From Linanthus parryae (taxonomy: Eukaryota > Streptophyta > Magnoliopsida > Ericales > Polemoniaceae): DNA of 64,000 bases. The stretch spans positions 136,859,368-136,923,367 of the forward strand of contig JALGPY010000001.1 in assembly GCA_023055425.1 (NCBI GenBank), in the 5' to 3' direction. This document shows, piece after piece, positions 22,852-33,687 of the stretch (position 1 is its first letter; the number at the start of each line of letters is the position of its first letter). A model generated the notes under the pieces. It had not been told where the DNA came from and made no database searches. It was given only the letters and a program-made list of their open reading frames with translations. The position numbers were made by a program, and so were the translations under genes.

Positions 22852-23247
22852 TATTGAAGATCAAGGAATTCAGCATTCTTTGTTTCTCATTTCTGGTCTG
22901 GACCAATTTGTAATTGGTGCCAAATTGATGACATGAAGCAGGATGCTTCAGTAGCCGTTGGATGAAGAAATCGGTGCAATCCTAGTCGTTGGTTTCTTTT
23001 AAGTGTAACGCTGTCGTTTTATTTGTTATTTTGCAGCTCCTCTTGTACACGTGTCTTACACGGATTGGCTACTTTGTTTAAGTGGCTAACGGTCACCTAT
23101 ATAAGTGACCGTTAGCTCCGTTTATCAATTTGAGGAGATTTTCACCATTTTACTCTATTTTGTTTTTCCTCCTCCTTCACTGGTTTTCTCTCCTTCTTCT
23201 TCTTCGTTTCTTCACACTTCAAAACCCTAGATCTGTGTTTTTCAATA
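22852..23247 (+). repeat. copia-1 5' LTR
   Basis: 396 bp, TATTGAA at the left and TTCAATA at the right, directly followed by the primer site. It carries a TATA box (TATATAA, 23098-23104) enclosed by a perfect 12-bp inverted repeat. Confidence 0.95.
23085..23116 (+). promoter_or_regulatory. copia-1 TATA box inside an inverted MSA-like pair
   Basis: Arms GCTAACGGTCAC (23085-23096) and GTGACCGTTAGC (23105-23116) are perfect reverse complements around CTATATAA. Each arm matches 10 of 11 positions of the plant M-phase-specific activator consensus YCYAACGGYYA, bound by three-repeat MYB factors. The same 32 bases recur in the 3' LTR at 28078-28109. Confidence 0.75.
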
Positions 23248-23264
23248 TGGTATCAGAGCCAGGT
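23248..23264 (+). other. copia-1 primer binding site (tRNA-iMet)
   Basis: TGGTATCAGAGCCAGG directly abuts the LTR end with no spacer. Confidence 0.93.
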
Positions 23265-23363
23265 TTGGCTAGATCGATTCACAGTTAGTTTTTCGTTTGA
23301 AGATCAGCTTCATCGTTTGAGTTTCATCAGAGTGGATCTGGTATTTGCTGATTTCAAATTCAA

Positions 23364-26300
23364 ATGTCGACTCATGAATCAACCGGTCATGGTTCTCACT
23401 CGCGAGCTTCGCAGCAAGGTATTGAAGCTGCTTCACCTTACTTTCTTCATAGTTCTGATAATCCTGGTGCAATTCTGGTTTCTGAGAAGTTAGATGGATC
23501 TAATTTTTATACATGGCACAAATCAATTATTGTTGCTCTTCGAGCTAAAAACAAGTTAGAATTTGTTGATGGAAGTATCACGGAGCCTCTTCCAACTTCT
23601 GATATGTATGTTTTGTGGAGGAGATGTGACAGTATGGTGATGTCTTGGCTTCTTAGCTCAATTTCAAAGGATATTGTGAGTAGTGTGGTTTGCAGGTCTA
23701 ATTCTAGAGAAATTTGGTTAGATCTCATTGAACGTTTTCAACAAGGAAATCTGCCAAGGATTTTTCAACTCACACAGATGATTTCAGCTCTAAGACAGGA
23801 TAATAGATCAGTTACTACCTATTTTACACAGTTGAAGAGTTTGTGGGATGAGTTGGCTAATTATAGGCCTAATCCAAGTTGTACTTGTGGAGTTCTATCT
23901 CAATGTCAGTGCAATATTGTTAGTCAGCTGAAGAATTATCAGGAACAAGAGAGGATTATGCAATTTTTGAATGGTTTAAATGCTCATTTTGCTTTTGTGA
24001 GAGATCAATTGTTATTAACAGATCCATTGCCACCTATAAACACTGTATTTGCCAAGATTATTCAACAAGAAAGACAGATGGAGTTACAATCACAAAGTGG
24101 CTTTCAATCACAAAATTTGGCAATGTATGCACATGGTGGTGATTCATATATGCAAAGTCCTTATCCACAATACAGGCCTTCACTTGTCAATGCAGTTCAT
24201 AATCAACATGGTGGTGGTGGTGGTTTTATGCATAAACAAAGTGGAATTCAGCCCAGTTCTGCACCTCCTAATAGAAATGGGAGATTGATATGTCATCATT
24301 GTGGACATGAGGGACATGTCAAAGCAAAATGTTACAGGTTACATGGATTTCCTCCAGACTTCAAATTCACAAAGTCTAAGTCTAGAGCAAATAATGTGAG
24401 CACTGAGGTTACTTCTGGGACTACTGACATTTCAGCTAGCAACATGTCAGGTACCATCAACTCTATGAATCAGCAATTGTCCAAAACTCAATTACAATCA
24501 CCTGCATCACACATTTATGGATCTCCTAGTTCTAGTCATGGAGGTTATATGGATTCCCCACTTCAATCACCTTCTAGTTCTTCTGGTTCAATCTATGGAG
24601 GTCACCCTTTTATGGCAGGTATCATCAGTACTTTTCAGTCTGGTTTAACTTCTGATCACATTGCACCAGATAGTTGGATAGTAGATACAGGTGCTACAGA
24701 TCATATGTGTTCAAATTTGCAGTATTTTGATTCAATGCACACAGTTATTGACACATTTGTGCATCTTCCAAATGGAAAGACTTCTGAAGTGACTCATGTT
24801 GGCACAGTTAAATTGAACACTCATTTGACTTTGGAACATGTATTATTTGTACCATCTTTCAAATTCAATCTCATTTCTATTTCAAGATTGCCAAATTCTC
24901 ATAACTGCAACTTTCATTGTACCACTGATGGTTGTTGGATCAAGGACAAGCATGATATGATTCTTGCAGAAGGAATAAGGCAAGGTGGTTTATATGTTTT
25001 AAAACATAGTTTCTCAAAAGTCAAAGCAGTTGTGTGTGCTGGAGAAGCTGCTATTAATCAGGTAAAGCTTTGGCATCAAAGATTAGGACATCTGTCTCAT
25101 TCAAAGTTACACAGCATGTCAGGTTATTTGGATAAAAATTTGAAAGATGGTGATGATTTTGTGTGTGAAATTTGTCCACTGGCAAAACAAAAGAAGCTGA
25201 CATTTCCCAGTTTTGGACACATTACTCAAAATCTATTTGATCTGGTGCATTGTGATACATGGGGTCCCTACAAATCTCCTACTCACCAGGGACACAGATA
25301 TTTCTTGACACTTGTTGAGATTGCAGCAGAACCACCTGGATTTATTTGATGAATCACAAGTCAGATGTTGAACAAATTATTCCTGCTTTCTGGAAGATGA
25401 TTAGTACTCAGTTCAATGCTTCTATTAAGAGATTCAGAAGTGATAATGCACCAGAATTGGAGTTTTTTATATTTTTTCAAGAAAATGGTGTGGTTCATGA
25501 ACATAGTTGTGTAGAAACTCCAGCGCAAAACTCAGTTGCAGAAAGAAAGCACCAACATTTGCTAAATGTGGCTAGACCTATAAGATTTCAAAGTGGTTTG
25601 CCTATACAGTTTTGGGGAGATTGTGTCATGACAGCAGCATATTTGATCAACAGGACTCCATCACCAAAGTTGAAAGGAAAGTCACCATTTGAGATACTAT
25701 ACAATGCACAACCAGACTATAGTGTGCTAAGAGTATTTGGTTGATTGTGTTTTGCTAGCACTCTGGTTCATGGGAGGTCTAAATTTGATGAAAGAGCAGT
25801 AAAGTGTGTATTTGTTGGATATGTTTTTGGTACAAAGGGGTACAAGGTCTATGATTTACAGCAACAAAAGTTTTTTGTTTCCAGGAATGTGGTATTTCAT
25901 GAGCATCTATTTCCTTTTAAGGAAAGAGATGCCATTGTTCTTCCTCACAAAAATGCAGTTATCCCTTTGCCAGTGATTGATGAGACTATGTCTCTATCTG
26001 ATTATTCTGTTTCCACCACCTCTATGCCTCCTCCAACAATAGAGTCAACACCATCTCCCAGCTATAGAGATGTTCTCCAGTCTCCCAGCTCAATTGTGCC
26101 AGCTAGAGCTACTACAAGAGTTAGAAATCCACCAAAGTACTTGCAAGATTATGTCACAAAGCATCATCATGGAGGTAATGTAGTTCTCAGCTCTAACTAC
26201 AATCTTGGTAGTTCTCTGGTAATGTCTGCAATCTCAGAACTCAATCATCTTGATCTGGTCAATTTTCACAGTCAGATAGAACCTAACTCTTATTTGCAAG

Positions 26301-27850
26301 CAAAGCAATCACAAGAGTGGATAGTAGCTATGAAAGAGGAGCTTCATGCTCTGGAGTTGAACAAAACTTGGGAATTGACCACTTTGCCCTCATGCCATAA
26401 AGTGATTGGATGTAAGTGGGTGTATAGAATCAAATATAAGTCAGATGGAACTGTGGACAGATACAAAGCCAGATTGGTAGCAAAAGGGTATACTCAGACT
26501 GAGGGTATTGATTATTTTGAAACTTTTTCTCCTGTGGCTAAGTTAGTTACATTCAGAACTATGTTGAGTTTAGCTGCTATATATCACTGGCCCCTTCTTC
26601 AACTAGATATCAACAATGCTTTTCTTCATGGAGATCTTGATGAGGAAGTGTATATGAAGCTTCCAGAAGGCTATTTTGAGTTGCAGAATGTCATCCCAAA
26701 TTCAGCTTCTCAGGTGTGCAAGCTCAATATGTCACTTTATGGCTTAAAACAAGCTTCAAGACAATGGTTTTTGAAATTTACAGAAACTTTGTGCAAATTG
26801 GGTTTTCAGCATTGCAAGTCTGACTACACTCTCTTTATGAAGCATGAAGGCAATTATGTTGCTTTTCTATTAGTATATGTGGATGACATCTTGTTAACAG
26901 GATCACACATTGATGTTCTGAATCAATTCAAGTCAGATTTGTCTCAACACTTCAAGCTCAAAGATTTGGGAGCTCTGTCTTATTTTCTTGGTTTTGAGAT
27001 CTCCAGAAATGAAGAAGGTATCTTTCTATCTCAGCAAAAATTTGCTATTGAAATTTTGACTACTGCTGGATATTTGAACTGCAAACCAGCTACCACACCC
27101 ATGATAGCTTCTAGCAAGCTTAGTATTCACTCAGGTATGGTTCTGGAAGATTCAGAAGCTCTTGATTACAAGAAGCTAGTTGGAAAACTTCTCTATCTTT
27201 GCAATTCTAGACCAGATTTATGCTTCTCTGTACACAAGCTTAGCCAATTTATATCTCAACCTACCAAACAGCATTTGGCTGCTGCTCATCACATTTTGAG
27301 ATATCTCAAAGGTTCAGCTACTCAAGGTTTATATTTCTCAGCTTCTTCTCCTTTAAAGTTGCTTGGATATACTGATTCAGATTGGGCTGGATGCATAGAT
27401 CCTAGAAGGTCTACTTCAGGTTATTTTGTCTTTTTGGGACATTCTCTTATTTCTTGGAAATCTAAGAAGCAGACAGTGGTTGCTAGAAGTTCTGCAGAAG
27501 CTGAATATAGAAGCTTAGCATTGTTGGGATGTGAAATACAATGGCTTCTCTCTTTGCTGCAAGAATTGCAAGTGTGTTTGGACTGCAAACCTGTTCTCTT
27601 CACTGACAGTTCTTCTGCTATTCAAATAGCCAGAAATCCCATCTATCATGAGAGAACTAAGCATATAGATCTTGACACACATCTCATTAGAGATTTGGTT
27701 ACTTCTGGTGTGTATGAATTGCAATACATTTGTGCTGCAGAGCAATTAGCAGATATATTGACTAAACCCTTGGCAGCTCAGCAATTTTTTCATTACATGA
27801 GCAAGTTGACTGTAATGTGCACATTACATCAACTTGAGGGGGCGTATTGA
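23364..27850 (+). pseudogene. copia-1 gag-pol polyprotein, two lesions
   Basis: The frame from the Met at 23364 runs through gag (codons about 25-235), a zinc knuckle C-H-H-C-G-H-E-G-H (near codon 310), protease D-T-G-A-T-D-H-M (near codon 440), GAG-pre-integrase L-W-H-Q-R-L-G-H (near codon 568) and the start of integrase. A one-base deletion near 25322-25327 shifts the frame inside the integrase core. The core resumes at 25346 with R-S-D-N-A-P-E and the catalytic Glu in S-V-A-E-R-K-H. A TGA at 25742-25744 replaces a Cys codon. From 25745 the hinge, reverse transcriptase (Y-V-D-D-I-L-L), and RNase H (T-D-S-D-W-A-G, S-S-A-E-A-E-Y) are intact to the stop at 27848-27850, which lies inside the 3' LTR. 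Catalytic residues look conserved, so only these two point lesions block a full polyprotein. Confidence 0.93.
27833..27844 (+). other. copia-1 polypurine tract
   Basis: TTGAGGGGGCG directly precedes the 3' LTR. The related copia-2 has TTGAGGGAGGG at the same place. Confidence 0.8.
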
Positions 27851-28240
27851 AGATCAAGGAATTCAGCATTCTTTGTTTCTCATTTCTGGTCTGGACCAAT
27901 TTGTAATTGGTGCCAAATTGATGACATGAAGCAGGATGCTTCAATAGCCGTTGGATGAAGAAATCGGTGCAATCCTAGTCGTTGGTTTCTTTTAAGTGTA
28001 ACGCTGTCGTTTTATTTGTTATTTTGCAGCTCCTCTTGTACACGTGTCTTACACGGATTGGCTACTTTGTTTAAGTGGCTAACGGTCACCTATATAAGTG
28101 ACCGTTAGCTCCGTTTATCAATTTGAGGAGATTTTCACCATTTTACTCTATTTTGTTTTTCCTCCTCCTTCACTGGTTTTCTCTCCTTCTTCTTCTTCGT
28201 TTCTTCACACTTCAAAACCCTAGATCTGTGTTTTTCAATA
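27845..28240 (+). repeat. copia-1 3' LTR
   Basis: 396 bp, one difference from the 5' LTR seen by eye. The same MSA-like/TATA inverted repeat sits at 28078-28109 and points into the downstream half of the DUF247 exon. Confidence 0.95.
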
Positions 28241-29507
28241 CCTATACGCCGCAGTCGGTCTCTATTGGCCCTCTTCATTGGGGGAAACCAGAATTGAAGG
28301 GCATGGAAGAGTGCAAGGAGAGATATTTAGAAGCATTTCTTGGACGCACTACAACGACCACAAAAGAGGGGTTGTTGGGATTGGTACATAGTTGGGAAGA
28401 AGAAGTGAGGAGTTGTTATGTAGAAACTATTACGCTGGCGAGTGATGAATTTGTCATCATGGTTCTAGTTGACAGTGGTTTCATTATTGAGTCCATGTTA
28501 AGGTATTCATATGATTATGCGGAACAAGGGATCTTCCATTATGTGAGGTTGGACATGATGTTAGTTGAAAATCAGCTCCCATTCTTTGTTCTTGATCGCC
28601 TATATGAGTTGGCATTTCCCCGTCTTCGTCCATTAGGACAACCTTCATTGCTAGAAATTTCGGCAACTTATATCTTTGAGGTTTCATTGATCTAAAAAAC
28701 ACCAAAACTGGATTTTTCAAGCTCTGAAGTAAAGCATTTTGTTGACTTAATGCGGATTGTTCATGTGCCGTCGGATGCTAGAAGGTCACCACAGAGAGGT
28801 GGCGGCGACACGAAGTACGTGCGCGTTCAAACTGCAAGTAAACTCCAAGAAGCTGGAATGACATTTAAGGGTGTACCGAGTCAGTATGTTATTGAAATAA
28901 TATACAGATCTAAGGAAGTACTGCTGGAAATCCCAACGTTCGTCGTAGGCGATTGTACGGAATCTGTGCTAAGAAACATGATTGTCCTGGAGCTTTTTCT
29001 TTACCGCTCTAATAGTTTCATCATTGATTATGTTTGTTTCATGGACGCGCTTATTGACAGTGCCAAAGACGTTGATATTCTCATCAACAGTGGAATCATC
29101 AACAACTACGTCGGTGAGACCGAATCCGTGGCCAACATGTTCAACGGTCTCACCACACACACCTGGCCGGAGGAGAGACATTACTATTTCTTTCAACTGT
29201 CACAGAGCTTGAATTCTTATTGCGAGGCTCCTTGGCACAGGTGGAAGGCAACACTAAAAGGGGACTATTTTAGCAGTCCTATCAAAGGCGCTTCAGTTGT
29301 TGCTGCGACTATATTGCTTGTGCTCACTTTCATACAGACTGCGTGCTCGGTCATCGCCCTTCCTAAGAAAGACACCATCATCATGTATCGCCACATTGCT
29401 CTCCCCGTTGCTCTTGTCGTTGTTGCAGGCATAGTCATCATCGTGTACTCTCTGTTTGGTCTATGCTGTCTGGGCAAGTTGTTCAATTACAAGCTACTAA
29501 AATTTAC

Positions 29508-29806
29508 TGATACGATTGAGGTTGCGGAAGACCAATTTGGGGCGCCCGATATTGCACCACCGGTGGGACGTTAGAAGCGCAATGTGGGTCATCCTATACA
29601 TATAGCGGATTACGTCTCGCGTTAGTTGTTTTTTCGTAACACTTAAAAATGTATATGTCGTGTTTTATTTTTTGAGCGGGTTATAAGCACTGTCTCGAGT
29701 TTTCTTTACGGTTCTTTCCCGGAACGTATGTGGGTCGAATCGCCAGGGTCTATGTACTATATTTACTGGTATTTTCAGTTAAAGTAATAAGACGATTTTT
29801 TTTAAT

Positions 29807-29857
<51 letters not shown>

Positions 29858-29907
29858 GCCGCCCTTCTTCTCCAGTAGTTCACGGGAGAATTTACCTTCG
29901 GATGACA
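29508..29907 (+). repeat. gypsy-2 left LTR relic
   Basis: It starts TGATACGA, the same start as the gypsy-3 LTR read on the minus strand (60104 inward), exactly where homology between the two DUF247 genes ends. Both LTRs share the words GTTTTCT and GTTCTTTCCCGG. It ends near GGATGACA, followed by TGGTGCTTTCATTGAG (from 29911), the likely primer site. It includes a TC array at 29811-29854. About 70 bases of this LTR are read as the false C-terminus of DUF247 gene 1. Confidence 0.7.
29811..29854. repeat. (TC)22 microsatellite
   Basis: Uninterrupted array of 44 bases inside the gypsy-2 LTR. Confidence 0.97.
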
Positions 29908-30051
29908 ATTTGGTGCTTTCATTGAGTTCTCGCCGGCCGGAGTATCTCTGCGGCGTTATAACACTGAGCACCGCGGTGCTCTAGCTGACCGCACTTCCAG
30001 GCCGCGCCGACTAGCGACTTTTTGCCCCTTCCATTTCAATCGGGCTTCACG

Positions 30052-30819
30052 ATGGTTGAGCCCTTGAACACTCCTTCCGCCACAACACCGTTCCTGTACC
30101 TGACTGCCGCCTTCAACAACCAGCATAAGGATTTTCATCTTAATAACAAGGCACAGGAATCCGACATCGCCATAATCATGGACTCGCTCCGCCAACTGCA
30201 GAATATGTTGCTTACCTTCAACCCGACACCAGCCCTATCCCCGATACCTGTCCCAAGCAGGTCCTTACCGTCGAGCACACAGACCGCGACTAGGCAGCTA
30301 CCCTTCTCGAGCACGACTCCGGCTGTGGGGTCCGACAACACCCCTCGGATGCGTGTTGATATCCCTCATTTCACGGGTGATGATCCAGTAGGCTGGATTT
30401 TTAAGGTATAAAAGTATTTTATTATTTTTGAAGAACAGAATCGGAGCAAATGCAGGTAGTTTCCATGTTGATTGACAATCCAGCTTCTGAGTGGCTTTGT
30501 TACTACCACAATAATAACCCGTCCGCCACAGAGTTCTTGACAGCAATCAAACAACATCTTGACCCCGATCACTATGTCTATTACGCCTGATTGCTTTCGA
30601 AGTTGCAACAAACCACCACGGTTTTGGCCTATCTGACCGAATTCGAGAAGAGGCTGAATAAAATCTCAGCCGTGGAGGACGCTACATTGATTTCGATCTT
30701 TCGCGCAGGCCTGAAACAACCAATATAGCGTGAGGTTATGCTGCGCAACCGCCTACCCTGGCTTTCACGTTTGCCCTAGCACGCGAGTTATCAGCTACTT
30801 AGCAAGAGTTAGTGCAGTC
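30052..30819 (+). pseudogene. gypsy-2 gag relic
   Basis: The open part (from the Met at 30052) is a Ser/Thr/Pro-rich N-terminus ending in a gag motif F-T-G-D-D-P-V-G-W-I-F-K-V. After 30411 it continues through stops and shifts with readable gag text: an L-T-E-F-E-K-R-L-N-K-I-S segment near 30634-30670 and F-R-A-G-L-K-Q-P-I near 30700-30728. This is the expected start of a plant Ty3/gypsy polyprotein. It is cut by the MITE at 30820. Confidence 0.8.
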
Positions 30820-30822
30820 TTA

Positions 30823-31222
30823 GAGCATCCACAGTAGTGTAATCTAAAACTTAGCTATATATTTTACAAATTCTATTTTAGCTAGTGAATACATTATGTT
30901 TTGCTCCAGTAGTGTTAGCCAATTTTCATCCACAATTTCTTTTTTTAAATTATAAAGTCCTACACACAATTTCTTTTTTAAATTATAAAGTCCTACACAA
31001 ACTATACATGTGAGGTGTGAGAAATTCTAGGAAGTGGGAACGTGGGGAAACAATTTGGAAAATTAATTTGGATGAGAATAATATGTTTGCTAGATGTGGC
31101 GAGCAAAAAAATAGGAGACTAAAGTAGCAAGTGAATTAGCGAGTCTACTGGAGTCCTACTTCCACAAAACATGCTCTCTATTTTAGTAATAACTTCCGTT
31201 TAGCTAGTCTACGTGGATGCTC
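30823..31222. mobile_element. Tourist-like MITE
   Basis: A 400-bp element with terminal inverted repeats GAGCATCCAC and GTGGATGCTC, flanked by TTA on both sides (30820-30822 and 31223-31225). A TTA duplication and short inverted ends are typical of PIF/Harbinger (Tourist) elements. The AT-rich body has no coding and holds an internal tandem of about 40 bp (ACAATTTCTTTTTT...AAGTCCTACACA, near 30940-31010). Confidence 0.85.
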
Positions 31223-31235
31223 TTATACCCTAGAG

Positions 31236-31532
31236 TATTGCAATTTATAGGATATATGCTATAACATAAGTTAAACGTTGTACTTTATTTCCTAGTCTTT
31301 TAATTGTGTCATCCAATCCAGGTAGCATGGTTTGATTGCTAATTTTGTTTTCATTAAGTTATTTTCTTTTCCTCAGAAAAATGCTTGATAGAAAAGGGGA
31401 TAGGGTTGAGAAAGATCTGTAATCACGTTTTCTCTGATGAATGAAATAATCTTCAGCTTCTTCGCCAATTCATCTTTCCCTTCTTCTTTGCTTCTTCTGT
31501 TAATCTGAATCTTTGATTCACTATCTCTAATA
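31236..31532 (+). repeat. copia-2 5' LTR
   Basis: 297 bp, collinear with 55584-55884. It ends CTCTAATA, immediately followed by the tRNA-iMet primer site TGGTATCAGAGC at 31533. The exact left end is judged from the copia-1 parallel. Confidence 0.82.
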
Positions 31533-31544
31533 TGGTATCAGAGC
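31533..31544 (+). other. copia-2 primer binding site (tRNA-iMet)
   Basis: TGGTATCAGAGC abuts the LTR end. Confidence 0.9.
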
Positions 31545-31632
31545 GGTGTGTTTCAGTTTTCTGATTTGGTGTTTTCTGAGATTGGTCGATTGATCCAGAT
31601 TTCGTTGTGTTGACTGTTCTTCGATCTCAGTC

Positions 31633-33687
31633 ATGGTGCTCGAAGACGATTATGTTAATGGAGTCCATTCTGAGGTCGCCGGAGGTATGAATTCATCTGT
31701 TAATCCAAGTTCTCCATATTTTCTGAGTAATTCAGAATGTCCAGGAAGTGTTTTAGTCTCATCGGTTCTGATTGGAGCTAATTTTTACACTTGGTATCAG
31801 TCTATGACCGTAGCCTTAGAGGCTAAGGATAAATTTTGTTTTGTTGATGGTACTTTGACTGTACCTGAACCAGGAACTGATATGTATGCTCTCTGGAGGA
31901 GATGCAATAGTATGGTAGTTTCTTGGTTGTTTAATGGAGTATCAAAGGACATTGTTGGTAGTGTAGTTTATTGCACCACTACCAGAGAAGTTTGGGTGAA
32001 TCTTTGTGAAAGGTTTTCACAGAAGAATGTCGCAAAGATTTTTCAATTAAGTAGAGCTGTAGCTAACTTTTCAACAAGGTGACAAGTGTGTCACAGTGTA
32101 TTTCACAAAGTTGAAATCACTTTGGGATGAGTTGAATAACTACAAACCAATCAACACTTGTGTGTGTGGAAGAATCCAGCCATGTTCTCATGAGGATTAT
32201 GTGATGCAATTCTTAATGGGGTTGAATGAGAGCTACACTCTAGTTAGAGATCATATTTTGGTTACTGGTCATTTTACAAATATCAAAAAGGTTTTTGCTA
32301 AGGTTGTACAACAAGAAATGCAGTAAAAAATCAGGTTACCTTAGAATACAATGTATCCTATGGTTGTGTATTCATATGCTGGTTCTAATTTTCTAGAACA
32401 AATCATTACGGTAATGGAGCTCCTCATAACTTTTCTCAAAGTAATGATACTTATGGTGCCTCCGAGGTTTCAAGACCTAACTGACATGTAATCACTATGT
32501 TGGTACTGGACATGTCAAGGCCAAATTTTGGAAACTTCATGGCTATCCAGCTAATTATAAACCAAAAGGAAATATTCATGCCAATTATGTGAATGTGAGT
32601 GAGGGGTCTGATACTTTATCAAGACATGCTCAGCCTAAGCCAGTTGACAATGTGCAATTCACACAAGGTCAATGCCAGAAAATGATGAATTATCTCAAAA
32701 AGCAAATGCATAATACGAATTCAGGAGGGTCAAGTGGCAGTAGTCCAAGTTCTGTTAACATTCACAGTAGTAGTAACTTGGAAAGCCATCTTCACTCACA
32801 AGGTAGCACTGAATCTTTGTACAATAATAATTTCATGATGGGGGTGAGCTCTTATTCCTTCCAGATAACTTTTTCTCCACATACTATTCTTCCTAAATCT
32901 TGGATTATAGATAGTGGGGCCACATATCATATGTGCTGCAATTCCATTTTTTTGCATAATGCTACAAAAGTGAACAATGTGTCTGCGCATTTGCCTACTG
33001 GAGAGAGAGAGTTGCTGTCTCTCACATTGGAGAACTAAAACTCAATGACAATCTGGTTTTATCAGGGGTTCTCTGTATACTTTTTTTTCAATTCAAATTA
33101 ATCTCTATGTCCCACTTAACTGCTTCTCACAAATGTTTATTTGTTTGTGGAGAGTTTGATTGCATCATCAGGAGTGCTATTGGTGATTGTACTCGGTGAA
33201 AAGGAATCAAACAAGGATGTTTATATGTGATGAATGATGTTTGTACAAATGCTGAGATCTCTTCTTTACATTCATTTACTTGTATGACTGAGTGCTCACA
33301 CAAAGTTTCTTATACAACTCGGCACAAAGAGGCTTGGTCATCTCTCTAATGCTAAGTTGAAGATTCTATCTGACACCTTACATTGTGAGAACAAGGACAT
33401 TGATAATCTACATTGCGGTGTTTGTCCTCTAGCAAAATAGAAGAAATTACCATTTCCTTATGGTGGCCATATATCTTCTGAACCTCTGCACTTGATCCAT
33501 TGTGATGTTTGGGGCCCATACAAGACAAAAACCTACCCCTGACATAGGTTTTTTTTTTATCACTTTGGTGGATGATTGCACCATAGTTACATGGGTGTAT
33601 CTTATGGTTCATAAATCAGAGGTGGCCACTATAATTCCTCAGTTTTGCAAAATGGTAGAGAATCGCTACAATGCACAAATCAATAAA
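31633..33687 (+). pseudogene. copia-2 gag, protease and integrase N-terminal relic
   Basis: A gag frame from the Met at 31633 (F-Y-T-W-Y-Q-S-M, L-W-R-R-C-N-S-M-V-V-S-W-L) breaks at 32080. It continues in another frame (K-L-K-S-L-W-D-E-L-N-N-Y) to a stop at 32326. The protease lies in 32589-33038 with D-S-G-A-T-Y-H-M. GAG-pre-integrase text (C-G-V-C-P-L-A, near 33415) and an integrase start (H-C-D-V-W-G-P-Y) follow, with several shifts. MULE-MITE 1 interrupts integrase at 33688. The same gene order and many shared residues appear in copia-1. Confidence 0.88.

Larger units (their letters stand above)
22852..28240 (+). mobile_element. copia-1: young, nearly intact Ty1/copia retrotransposon
   Basis: Two 396-bp LTRs (22852-23247 and 27845-28240) differ at one base by my reading (G versus A, in the segment GCTTCrGTAGCC or GCTTCAATAGCC). 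The element is flanked by CCTAT on both sides (22847-22851 and 28241-28245), and removing it restores the DUF247 reading frame seen in gene 2. The termini are TATTGAA and TTCAATA rather than TG...CA. The primer site is for tRNA-iMet. One long gag-pol region has two small lesions. The near-identity of the LTRs marks this as a very recent insertion. Confidence 0.96.
22595..29507 (+). pseudogene. DUF247 (UPF0481) gene 1, split by copia-1
   Basis: Exon 22595-22681 is followed by a 93-bp GT-AG intron (22682-22774), then the main exon from 22775. That exon is cut at 22851 by copia-1 and resumes at 28241-28245, the CCTAT target duplication. The product matches gene 2 almost throughout: the start of the DUF247 domain (F-R-V-P-A-K-L-R-Q-L), V-S-I-G-P-L-H-W-G, V-E-N-Q-L-P-F-F, and C-terminal hydrophobic segments. 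DUF247 proteins are plant-specific, usually 400-550 residues with a C-terminal membrane anchor; their biochemistry is unknown, although some act in grass self-incompatibility. A TAA at 28693-28695 stops the frame in mid-domain, where gene 2 has Asp. With the insertion this makes the copy a pseudogene. The last codons before the frame ends at 29574 come from inserted gypsy-2 LTR sequence (from 29508). Confidence 0.9.
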
